In this document: one piece after another, positions 35,381 through 42,848 of the stretch | Layout of the letters: the number at the start of each line of letters is the position of its first letter | How positions within the stretch are numbered: position 1 is the first letter of the stretch | NCBI RefSeq assembly: GCF_004340665.1 | Contig: NZ_SLWO01000005.1 | Location: 62,001-126,000, forward strand | Length of the DNA stretch: 64,000 nt | Direction of reading: 5' to 3' | From: Pedobacter psychrotolerans | Lineage (GTDB): Bacteria > Bacteroidota > Bacteroidia > Sphingobacteriales > Sphingobacteriaceae | The notes under the pieces: generated by a model | Database searches by the model: none | Told to the model about the DNA's origin: nothing | The model's input: only the letters and a program-made list of their open reading frames with translations | Made by a program: the position numbers and the translations under genes

Positions 35381-35938
35381 ATGTCTGACCAATATACAGC
35401 AAGAGATCCTAATGGAATTTACTTTTTAACCTTTACGATAGTAGATTGGGTTGATATTTTTACGCGTCAATCTTATAAAGGGATTATTATTATTGACTCA
35501 TTAAAATATTGTCAAACAGCTAAAGGTTTAAAATTATTTGCCTTCTGCTTAATGACTAATCACATCCACTTGATTGCATCGTCATCCGGCAACTACCAGT
35601 TATTTGAAATTATTAGGGATTTTAAAAAATATACTAATCGAGCTATTATAAAGGAAATTGAGGATGGAGATGAAAGTCGTAAGAAATGGCTTTTAAATAA
35701 ATTTGAGTTTGCAGGTAGATATCTAAAAAGGATTGAAAACTATAAAGTTTGGCAGGATGGATATCATGCAGTTGAATTAAACTCCATTCATTTTACTTAT
35801 CAAAAACTTAATTACATTCATCAAAATCCGGTTAGAGCAGGGATAGTTTCAGAACCTGAACATTACATTTATAGCTCAGCCTCAAATTATACAAATATGG
35901 GTGGGGTTTTAGATGTGGAATTATTAGATATTTACTAA
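35381..35938 (+). CDS. REP-associated tyrosine transposase (RAYT, TnpA_REP family)
   Basis: 185 residues, single-domain Y1/HUH endonuclease of the kind related to IS200/IS605 TnpA. The HUH metal motif is in FCLMTNHIHLIASS (~55-65). The C-terminal region has FAGRYLKRIENYKVWQDGYHAVEL, YQKLNYIHQNPVRAGIV and the YIYSSASNY tail that marks the RAYT branch; the catalytic tyrosine is expected in this half. It is flanked on both sides by hairpin-rich direct repeats and not by IS termini. This is the expected context for a domesticated transposase acting on REP-like sequences. The reading frame is intact. Confidence 0.9.
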   Translation: MSDQYTARDPNGIYFLTFTIVDWVDIFTRQSYKGIIIIDSLKYCQTAKGLKLFAFCLMTNHIHLIASSSGNYQLFEIIRDFKKYTNRAIIKEIEDGDESRKKWLLNKFEFAGRYLKRIENYKVWQDGYHAVELNSIHFTYQKLNYIHQNPVRAGIVSEPEHYIYSSASNYTNMGGVLDVELLDIY

Positions 35939-36002
35939 AATTACATTCTTTGAATTTTATTGGTATCCATTAGTTTTCTCATTATTTATCAGCTATTTGA
36001 AT

Positions 36003-36123
36003 GATATCGTAAAATACGACTTTCTATTCTCACGCTCGTTAGAAACGAGCGTGAGCACAAGATAAATTTAGCGCCTGCACTCGTTTTTAACGAGCGCATA
36101 ATAGCTTTACGATTGTATCGTAT
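36003..36123 (+). repeat. RAYT-associated repeat, right flank A
   Basis: A shortened, rearranged unit in the same orientation: ATCGTA-AAA-TACGAC, then the strongest hairpin of the array CTCACGCTCGTT-AGA-AACGAGCGTGAG (12-bp perfect stem), then GCACTCGTT-TTT-AACGAGCGC and TTACGAT-TGT-ATCGTA. The 64 bp between the transposase stop and this unit show no structure. Confidence 0.88.
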
Positions 36124-36154
36124 AAATACTTAGATTGATCATTAAATGATAATA

Positions 36155-36287
36155 TTACCGTAAAATACGACTTCCTATATACACACTCGCTAGAGACGAG
36201 CGTGAGCACAAGCGCTGTTTGATATTTAGACTGACGAAGTTTCCCATCACAAAAGACCTACAAAACTTCGTAAGTCTTGGTGTAAAC
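36155..36287 (+). repeat. RAYT-associated repeat, right flank B
   Basis: Second right-hand copy, same orientation, running from ACCGTA-AAA-TACGAC through a decayed CTCGCT hairpin to the long stem 36228-36241 / 36264-36277. Its long-stem arms match units 1 and 3, while the loop between them has diverged. It ends directly before the accA terminator. Confidence 0.88.
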
Positions 36288-36293
36288 AAAAAA

Positions 36294-36318
36294 TCCCGCT
36301 TGGCTAGGCCAAACGGGA
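36294..36318 (-). terminator. accA terminator
   Basis: TCCCG.TTGG / CCAA.CGGGA with one internal mismatch and a 5-nt loop. On the minus strand it is followed by a T-run. It lies 26 bp beyond the accA stop. Confidence 0.88.
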
Positions 36319-36343
36319 CAAAAAAAATATAGTTAGTTAATGA

Positions 36344-37306
36344 TTATTCGTTTACAACACCCATGGCACAGAATTTATTAATTCTTTGCTCAATGAGTTT
36401 ATCTGTTTTTAGCTTTACTAAAGAAGCTAAATCTTTTATGATATAATCTTTTAAAGTATTTCCCATCAATTCAGGATCCTGGTGTGCGCCGCCAAGTGGC
36501 TCAGGAATAATTCCATCAATCAGCTTGTTACCAAACATATCATCAGATGTTAGTTTTAGACACTCTGCGGCTTTTTCTTTAAAATCCCAGCTTCTCCATA
36601 AAATAGAAGAACAAGATTCTGGTGAAATTACAGAATACCAGGTATGTTCTAACATATAAACCTTGTCACCAATACCAATACCTAAAGCACCACCTGATGC
36701 TCCCTCTCCCACTACTATACAGATAATTGGCACGCGGAGAATAGACATTTCAAGTAGGTTTCTGGCAATTGCCTCACCTTGTCCACGCTCTTCTGCTTCT
36801 AAACCTGGGTAAGCACCCATCGTATCAATAAATGAAATCACTGGTTTATTAAACTTTTCTGCTAAACGCATTAAACGTAAGGCTTTACGGTAGCCTTCAG
36901 GATTGGCCATACCGAAATTACGAAACTGACGCTCTTTAGTATTTTTACCCTTCTGATGACCAATTACCATTACGGTTTGGCCGTTTATTGAAGCAAAACC
37001 ACCAATAATAGCCTTATCATCTTTAACTGTTCTATCGCCATGTAACTCAATAAAATCATCACAAATCATGCTGATGTAATCAAGTGTTTGCGGACGATCT
37101 GGATGACGGCTCATCTGAACTTTATTCCAGCCAGTTAAATTTTTATATAAGTTATTGGTAGTTTCATTTAATTTACTATCAAGCTCATCTAAAGTGGCAG
37201 ACATATCTACCTTGGTTTTATCGGCAACTTGCTGAACCTTTTCTATTTGCTGAACCAGATCGGCAATAGGTTTTTCAAAATCGAATGATGTTTTTATTTG
37301 CTGCAT
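36344..37306 (-). CDS. accA: Acetyl-CoA carboxylase carboxyltransferase subunit alpha
   Basis: 320 residues, full length. Forms the carboxyltransferase with AccD and transfers CO2 from biotin to acetyl-CoA in the first step of fatty-acid synthesis. Motifs are [19 protein letters not shown] at the N-terminus, [96 protein letters not shown] and [26 protein letters not shown] box lies upstream. Monocistronic. Confidence 0.97.
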   Translation of the reverse strand: MQQIKTSFDFEKPIADLVQQIEKVQQVADKTKVDMSATLDELDSKLNETTNNLYKNLTGWNKVQMSRHPDRPQTLDYISMICDDFIELHGDRTVKDDKAIIGGFASINGQTVMVIGHQKGKNTKERQFRNFGMANPEGYRKALRLMRLAEKFNKPVISFIDTMGAYPGLEAEERGQGEAIARNLLEMSILRVPIICIVVGEGASGGALGIGIGDKVYMLEHTWYSVISPESCSSILWRSWDFKEKAAECLKLTSDDMFGNKLIDGIIPEPLGGAHQDPELMGNTLKDYIIKDLASLVKLKTDKLIEQRINKFCAMGVVNE

Positions 37307-37316
37307 AATTGAACCA

Positions 37317-37324
37317 CAAAAATA
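37317..37324 (-). promoter_or_regulatory. accA promoter -7 box
   Basis: TATTTTTG on the minus strand, an exact TAnnTTTG match, 10 nt before the accA ATG. No clear -33 box at the usual spacing. Confidence 0.4.
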
Positions 37325-37390
37325 AGTAATTATTTTTAGTTTGCAGCCAACAGTTTTTTTACAATGTTTTTTAAAGCGTTAATCATGCTG

Positions 37391-38950
37391 TTAAAACTTA
37401 GCTGCCTCTCCCACTTTTGGCAAAGCATTCTGAATAAATTGCCTAATGTGGTTATTTGCAGTTTTGAGATCATCTTTACGCAAATACATCATATGGCCGC
37501 TACGGTAACCTTCCCAAAATATTCTATCTTTTAATTTCCCGGCAGCATCTAATTGCCACATACTATATTTTGCATTAAAATAATCGCAGGCTCCATCATA
37601 ATAGCCCGACTGAACCAATAAGTGAAGAAATGGATTTTGTGCCATGGCCTGGCGGAGATTATCACCTGTTTGGTCGCCGGTTTTATCCCAAGGATAAACC
37701 GAGCCGAACATATTATACTTTAAATCGGTTTTATAATTGAGTTCATTGCGGATGTACATATTAATAGCTGGTGTAAAGGAATGTAGCCACGAAGTAAGCT
37801 CCGCATTGTAATCAGGCCCCTCACCTGCACTCATTTTATCGATACCACGGTATCGGGAATCTAAGCGCCCTACCGTAAAACCTTTATCCCGCATTAATTC
37901 TTTCCAGAAGAAATCAGTAGGAACATTAAGGTTATAATCTAAAATTACCTTTTCTGACAAGCCTGAATATCGGGCCATTTTAGCGGCTATTACTTTTCTT
38001 TTATCTGGGGCTAACATTCCTCCCTGCGCAATTGCCGGCATGAGTTCGTTAATGGTAAACATTTCTACCTCTGGCAACATCGCCGTTAAATCTTTCGATT
38101 GTAAATCTGTAGGCAATACTTTATGGTACCAGGCCGTAGCTGCGAAGTAAGGTAAACGCAATGCCGCATCAACGGGTCCACCTCTTTCAATCCCCAATTC
38201 TGTTGGAGAAACCAAAACCACCCCATTTAGGTACATCCATTGGTTATTTTGAAGTTCTAAAGCCAGGCCTGAAACACGTGTTGTACCGTAGCTTTCTCCT
38301 ATTAAAAATTTTGGTGATGCCCAGCGGTTATTTCTGGTTACGAAAGTGTTTATCCACTCAGCTAAATATTTGATATCTGCCCGAACGCCAAAAAACTTTT
38401 CTTTAGGTATATCTTTGCTTATTGCTCGTGAATAACCTGTATTTACAGGGTCGACATAAACAACGTCAGCAACATCAAGAATAGAGTATGGATTTTCTTT
38501 ATAACCATAAGGTTGTACCGGATAGCCCTCATCATCAATATTTAAAACTACCGGACCAGTATACGCGATGTGCATCCAAACTGATGCAGAACCTGGTCCT
38601 CCGTTAAAGGAAATAACCAATGGTCTTTTATCTCGATTGGAAACATCACTTCGCTCATAATAAGTGTAAAACAAGCCAGCAATTGGTTTTCCATCTTCAT
38701 CCCACACCGGTAAAGTGCCGGTTGTGGCTTTATAAGGAACGGATTTGCCCGCTATATTAACAGTATGATTGGTAACTACAGCACTTTCTACCTTGATGGT
38801 CCGTTCATTTGCTGCAGTTTTAGCTTCATCTTTAACGGTAACTTGTGTGGTGGTGGTTGTTTCTTTTGCAGCTGTTTTCTTTTGTGGTTGTTGCGCAAAA
38901 ACAACCATTCCGGTAAACAAAAAAGTGGTGAGTAAAAGTTTAAATTTCAT
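37391..38950 (-). CDS. Secreted S10-family serine carboxypeptidase
   Basis: 519 residues. Signal peptide ~1-19 (MKFKLLLTTFLFTGMVVFAQ), then a Lys/Thr-rich linker. Alpha/beta-hydrolase of peptidase family S10: oxyanion motif VISFNGGPGSASVWMH (~117), nucleophile serine in FLIGESYGTTRVSG (~218), Asp in QSGYYDGACDYF (~453) and His in YRSGHMMYLR (~485). VVYVDPVNTGYSRA is also a family mark. It should trim C-terminal residues in the periplasm. Monocistronic, downstream of a repeat-rich gap. Confidence 0.92.
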   Translation of the reverse strand: MKFKLLLTTFLFTGMVVFAQQPQKKTAAKETTTTTQVTVKDEAKTAANERTIKVESAVVTNHTVNIAGKSVPYKATTGTLPVWDEDGKPIAGLFYTYYERSDVSNRDKRPLVISFNGGPGSASVWMHIAYTGPVVLNIDDEGYPVQPYGYKENPYSILDVADVVYVDPVNTGYSRAISKDIPKEKFFGVRADIKYLAEWINTFVTRNNRWASPKFLIGESYGTTRVSGLALELQNNQWMYLNGVVLVSPTELGIERGGPVDAALRLPYFAATAWYHKVLPTDLQSKDLTAMLPEVEMFTINELMPAIAQGGMLAPDKRKVIAAKMARYSGLSEKVILDYNLNVPTDFFWKELMRDKGFTVGRLDSRYRGIDKMSAGEGPDYNAELTSWLHSFTPAINMYIRNELNYKTDLKYNMFGSVYPWDKTGDQTGDNLRQAMAQNPFLHLLVQSGYYDGACDYFNAKYSMWQLDAAGKLKDRIFWEGYRSGHMMYLRKDDLKTANNHIRQFIQNALPKVGEAAKF

Positions 38951-39422
38951 GTAGTTTAGTTTGGATTATAAATATCCAACTAAAGCTTTATTATTCAAAA
39001 ATCACAGTAGAAATGTTACTGAAAAATGGAATGACGGAAACGGCGGGTTCATAACAAGCGGATCAAACCCGTGCGGTTGAAATAAATAGCGCAAATTAAC
39101 CACCCCGCCTTTCAGGCACCCCTCCTTGAAAAAAGGAGGGGAGTTAGCGATCGCTATAAAAGCTTGATAAGGTCTATAATATGCTGTGATCCTTTAATAA
39201 TTCAAATCGTACGTCCTCCTGAACTTGATTCAGGATCTTTTGCGAAAGTTTCTTTCTTTTGGTGTCAAAAGAAAAAAGCCCGTCCTGCTATGATAAGATG
39301 AAATAGTAACAACCTGGGATGTTATGTTATTCGATAATTGATAGCTCTAGCTTTCATAGCTTGCAGATGCCTCATGCTTCGGCTTGACAGCGTTTGCTAT
39401 AGCGATCGCATTAAGATAATCT
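38951..39422. repeat. Repeat-rich intergenic region
   Basis: 472 bp without a gene. It contains the hairpin CCCCTCCTT / AAGGAGGGG (39119-39141), an inverted copy of the repeat at 26108-26135 (39212-39239), and a TTTCTTTTG / CAAAAGAAA hairpin (near 39252-39274). A 263-bp segment (39147-39409) is bounded by 12-bp inverted repeats GCGATCGCTATA / TATAGCGATCGC. These appear to be several unrelated dispersed repeats clustered in one gap. Confidence 0.75.
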
Positions 39423-40790
39423 CTAAACAGACCTATTTTCTTCAACACCTAATTTTGCTGTCAAAACATCATCTGATTTTTTAGGTTCTCTAATAAATAA
39501 ATAACAGATTATAGCGGCCAGAATCATCAAACCACCACCCAATTGAACTGCTAAGAGTCTATCGTTATTCAATACATTTCTCATTAACCAGCCAAAGCCT
39601 AATGAAGCTATAATTTCTGGTAGCACAATAAAGAAGTTGAAAATGCCCATGTAAATGCCAATTTTATCTTTTGGCAGTGAACCGCTCAACATGGCGTAAG
39701 GCATAGAAAGAATACTGGCCCAGGCAATGCCAACACCCGTCATGCAGAGATACAACATATTTTTATCATGTACCCAGGCCACACTAATTAATCCAATGGC
39801 ACCGCAGATTAAACATATAGCATGCGTAGTTTTTCTTCCTAAAGCATCGGCAATTTTAGGCAGAACTAAAGCAAAAAGAAATGTGATTACGCTATAATAG
39901 GCTAAAGTTAAACTTCCAAAATCGGCACCTTGGGCATAGATGGGATCTGCAGCATCTTTACCACCAAAAACATTTACGGCAACAGCAGTGGTGTAATAAA
40001 ACCACATCAGAAATAATCCTGGCCAGGTAAAAAACTGAACTAAGGATACAATCTGCATTCGTTTCGGCATATTTCTCAACGCACTAAAAATTTCATTCAC
40101 ACCATCACTAAATCCGTTAGTGTTTTTTTTACTAGAATCTTCTTCCTGTGGAGGATATTCTTTGGTGGTAAAAACCGTCCACAATACGGCCGCAAAAAAG
40201 AAAAAAGCACCTATATAAAAGGAGAATCTTACATTTTCAGGAATGCTACCTTTAGCCGCTGTATTTTGTAAATGAAATACGTTGTTCATTAGCCATGGTA
40301 AAGCTGAAGCCACACTTCCACCTAAACCAATCATCATACTTTGCATGATAAAACCGCGGTTTACCTGGCTATCAGGCAATTTGTCCGTAACAAAGGCACG
40401 AAAGGGTTCCATGGCAATATTTCCAAAAACGTCTAAAACCCAAAGCAATCCTGCCGCCATCCAGAGCACACTACTATGTGGCATAAAGATTAGCGCAATG
40501 CTACTTACAATTGCACCAATCATAAAATAAGGTCTTCTCCTACCCCACTTTGGATGCCAGGTATGGTCACTTAAATAGCCGATAATGGGCTGCACTAAAA
40601 GTCCGGTTAGGGGTGCGGCTAAAAACAATAAGGGAACCTGATCTGGATTGGCACCCAGGTTTTCGTAAATACGGCCCATATTGGCACGCTGTAAATCCCA
40701 ACCGAATTGGATGCCAAAAAAACCCACACTCATGTTGATGATCTGTACGAGGGTTAATTTCGGGTTCTCGAAAATTGTTTTTAAGCTCAT
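39423..40790 (-). CDS. SLC45-like MFS sugar transporter
   Basis: 455 residues with twelve predicted membrane helices. The N-terminus MSLKTIFENPKLTLVQIINMSVGFFGIQFGWDLQ and the loop GYLSDHTWHPKWGRRRPYFMIG (RWGRRRP-type motif) are typical of SLC45/GPH-like sugar:proton symporters. Middle loop 205-235 is charged (KEYPPQEEDSSKKNTNGF). Its place in the cluster with GH65, beta-phosphoglucomutase and GH13 genes makes maltose or maltodextrin the likely substrate. A 216-bp gap with dispersed repeat sequence separates it from the GH13 gene upstream. Confidence 0.88.
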   Translation of the reverse strand: MSLKTIFENPKLTLVQIINMSVGFFGIQFGWDLQRANMGRIYENLGANPDQVPLLFLAAPLTGLLVQPIIGYLSDHTWHPKWGRRRPYFMIGAIVSSIALIFMPHSSVLWMAAGLLWVLDVFGNIAMEPFRAFVTDKLPDSQVNRGFIMQSMMIGLGGSVASALPWLMNNVFHLQNTAAKGSIPENVRFSFYIGAFFFFAAVLWTVFTTKEYPPQEEDSSKKNTNGFSDGVNEIFSALRNMPKRMQIVSLVQFFTWPGLFLMWFYYTTAVAVNVFGGKDAADPIYAQGADFGSLTLAYYSVITFLFALVLPKIADALGRKTTHAICLICGAIGLISVAWVHDKNMLYLCMTGVGIAWASILSMPYAMLSGSLPKDKIGIYMGIFNFFIVLPEIIASLGFGWLMRNVLNNDRLLAVQLGGGLMILAAIICYLFIREPKKSDDVLTAKLGVEENRSV

Positions 40791-41006
40791 TGTTTTTCGT
40801 TATTTTACCACTGAGGGCATAGAGTTTTTCACGGAGGACACAAAGTTTCTTTTTGCTAACTGTTCATTTCCTCTATAAGCTCATTGTTATTTGGTTCTGT
40901 TTTTTACCACATAGCACACCGAGTTTTTACACAAAAGACATTGACATTTTAAAACTTCTCTGCTTGCTCTGTGCTTTTTCTTTGTGTACTCTGTGGTTAA
41001 TCCTTT
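40791..41006. repeat. Dispersed repeat sequence in the maltose locus
   Basis: The gap holds degenerate copies of ACCACTGAGGGCATAGAG / CACGGAGGACACAAAG and, at the far end, CTTTGTGTACTCTGTGGTTAA, which is close to their inverse complement, with a middle degenerate copy (ACCACATAGCACACCGAG). The pattern suggests an imperfect palindromic interspersed repeat. No gene or terminator is recognisable. Confidence 0.6.
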
Positions 41007-42848
41007 TTAAAATTCTATCACCTGTGCCGATACCGGTCCGAGTTTAACCGGAATACTGGTTCCTGCAGGAATGTTTAATTTTCTATCCGTTAATAAATCT
41101 GTAACGGGAGATGAATTTTTAACTTTCAGAATCTGATCAGGGATTTCAATATTGGCTTCCAAAGTTTGTGTTCTGTCGAAATTGGCAACAACAAGCAAAC
41201 GTTGCTTACCTGAATAACGGATAAAGGCGTACATTCGGTTATTCATGTTTCCAGTTTGCGGAACATCATAAATATCCCCATTTAAAATGGCATCACTAGC
41301 TGTTGTTACTTTTAAAAGCTGTTGATAATATGCACGTAAATGCTTTTGATCTTCGTTTAATTTTTTACCATCAAAAGCACCATTATTCATCCATTTCTGG
41401 TGATTAGGAACACCCCAGTAATCAAAAATAGTTGTGCGGTTATCATCACCACCATATCCTTCAGCACCTTTTCCAGGCTCACCTACTTCCTGACCGAAAT
41501 AAAGCATTACTGGCCCGGCACCTAAAGTAGCAGAAACCACCATTGCAGGTAAAGCCAGTTCGGCCTTGCCTGCAAATCCTGCAGAAGCAATTCTTTCCTC
41601 ATCATGGTTTTCTAAAAAGCGCAACATGTGTTTGCCAAAACCAGCACTTTCTACCTGCCATACCTGACGGATATCCTTTACATCTGCATTTGGTTCGTTC
41701 TTAATTAGTTTTTTTAATCCATCGTACAAGCCTACTTTATCATATAGGTAATCAAATTTACCATCTTCCAGGTATTGTTTGTACACTTGCGGATTATAAG
41801 CTTCACCAAGAAAAATTAAATCTGGATTAACTTTTTTCACTTGAGGAATTACCCAGTTCCAGAAAGCAATGGGCACCATTTCAGCCATATCGCAACGAAA
41901 TCCATCCACACCCTTTTTAGTCCAGAAAATCAGGATATCCCGCATTTTCGTCCAAACAGGAGGAATCGGATCAAAATATTGTTTTTCGCCATTTTGATAA
42001 TCTATCCCATAATTTAGTTTGATGGTTTCATACCAGTCGTCATACTTTGGGGAAGCAGAAAAAACGTTATTTCCGGTTGCCTTTGCTGGGACTTCATTAA
42101 ACTTTCCATCCTGCAAAGCAGAAAGTGGCGTTTTTATTCCGTTGGTTGGCACCATAAAAGGCTGATTGGGGATATAATAAAAATCATTTTTCGGGCTAAA
42201 GCTTTTGGTGACATCATCTTCTGCTCCAAAATCAATTATATTTTGTGGCTTGGCACCAGAATGGTAACTCCTTGCTACATGATTGGGAATAAAATCAATA
42301 ATTACTTTCAGGTTTTTAGTATGTGTTCGCTTAACTAATGCTTCAAATTCCTGCATCCGGTTTTTAACGTTTACGGCCAAATCTGGATTTACATCATAAT
42401 AATCACGAATCGCATAGGGTGAACCTGCCCGGCCTTTCACTACATCTGCATCATCTACAGGAATTCCGTAAGCAGTATAATCTGTTAAACTGGCATGGGC
42501 AATGGCACCTGTATACCAAACATAATTGGCATGGAGTTCTTTAATTCCATCCAGCGCTTGATCGGTAATATCATTGAATTTACCAGAACCATTTTGTTCA
42601 ATAGTGCCATAAGGGATGTTGGCTGTATTTTTATTTCCGAATAAACGAGGCAATAACTGATAGATAACGATTTGTTTATCGTTCATACTGATTTGTTTTT
42701 GTTGTGCAAAGGATGATGATGAAATAAATAAAAGGAAAAATGCAAATACAAAAACCTTCGAAGTGAGATTGCTTCGTTGTTTCTCCTCGCAATGACGAAG
42801 CATTGAAAGGTTGCGATTTTCCTTCTTACATTTTACCTCTACAATCAT
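41007..42848 (-). CDS. Exported GH13 alpha-amylase-family enzyme
   Basis: 613 residues. The ATG at 42848 overlaps the GH65 stop by 4 nt (ATGA), arguing for coupled translation. The N-terminus is odd: ~32 hydrophilic residues, including RHCEEKQRSNL encoded by a dispersed palindromic repeat, precede a signal peptide (VFVFAFFLLFISSSSFAQQ). A start at codon 16 (42803) is an alternative. The GH13 barrel has VIIDFIPNHVARSYH, nucleophile Asp in DGFRCDMAEM (~320), acid/base Glu in IFLGEAYNP (~349) and LENHDEERIA (~414). It probably hydrolyses alpha-1,4-glucans in the periplasm. Confidence 0.9.
   Translation of the reverse strand: MIVEVKCKKENRNLSMLRHCEEKQRSNLTSKVFVFAFFLLFISSSSFAQQKQISMNDKQIVIYQLLPRLFGNKNTANIPYGTIEQNGSGKFNDITDQALDGIKELHANYVWYTGAIAHASLTDYTAYGIPVDDADVVKGRAGSPYAIRDYYDVNPDLAVNVKNRMQEFEALVKRTHTKNLKVIIDFIPNHVARSYHSGAKPQNIIDFGAEDDVTKSFSPKNDFYYIPNQPFMVPTNGIKTPLSALQDGKFNEVPAKATGNNVFSASPKYDDWYETIKLNYGIDYQNGEKQYFDPIPPVWTKMRDILIFWTKKGVDGFRCDMAEMVPIAFWNWVIPQVKKVNPDLIFLGEAYNPQVYKQYLEDGKFDYLYDKVGLYDGLKKLIKNEPNADVKDIRQVWQVESAGFGKHMLRFLENHDEERIASAGFAGKAELALPAMVVSATLGAGPVMLYFGQEVGEPGKGAEGYGGDDNRTTIFDYWGVPNHQKWMNNGAFDGKKLNEDQKHLRAYYQQLLKVTTASDAILNGDIYDVPQTGNMNNRMYAFIRYSGKQRLLVVANFDRTQTLEANIEIPDQILKVKNSSPVTDLLTDRKLNIPAGTSIPVKLGPVSAQVIEF
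42766..42803 (-). repeat. Palindromic dispersed repeat inside the GH13 5' coding region
   Basis: AGATTGCTTCGT and CCTCGCAATGACG here match the repeat arm at 45246-45271 apart from an extra TGTTTCT. GCTTCGT (42771-42777) and ACGAAGC (42795-42801) form a hairpin. It is read in frame as RHCEEKQRSNL. Confidence 0.8.

Noticed and set aside
35381..35938. A complete IS200/IS605 insertion sequence
   Set aside because: The protein belongs to the RAYT branch, no TnpB is present, and the flanks are arrays of repeats on both sides instead of one left and one right IS end.
34678..36287. CRISPR array
   Set aside because: Repeats are ~200 bp, contiguous without unique spacers, and made of internal hairpins; no cas genes are present.
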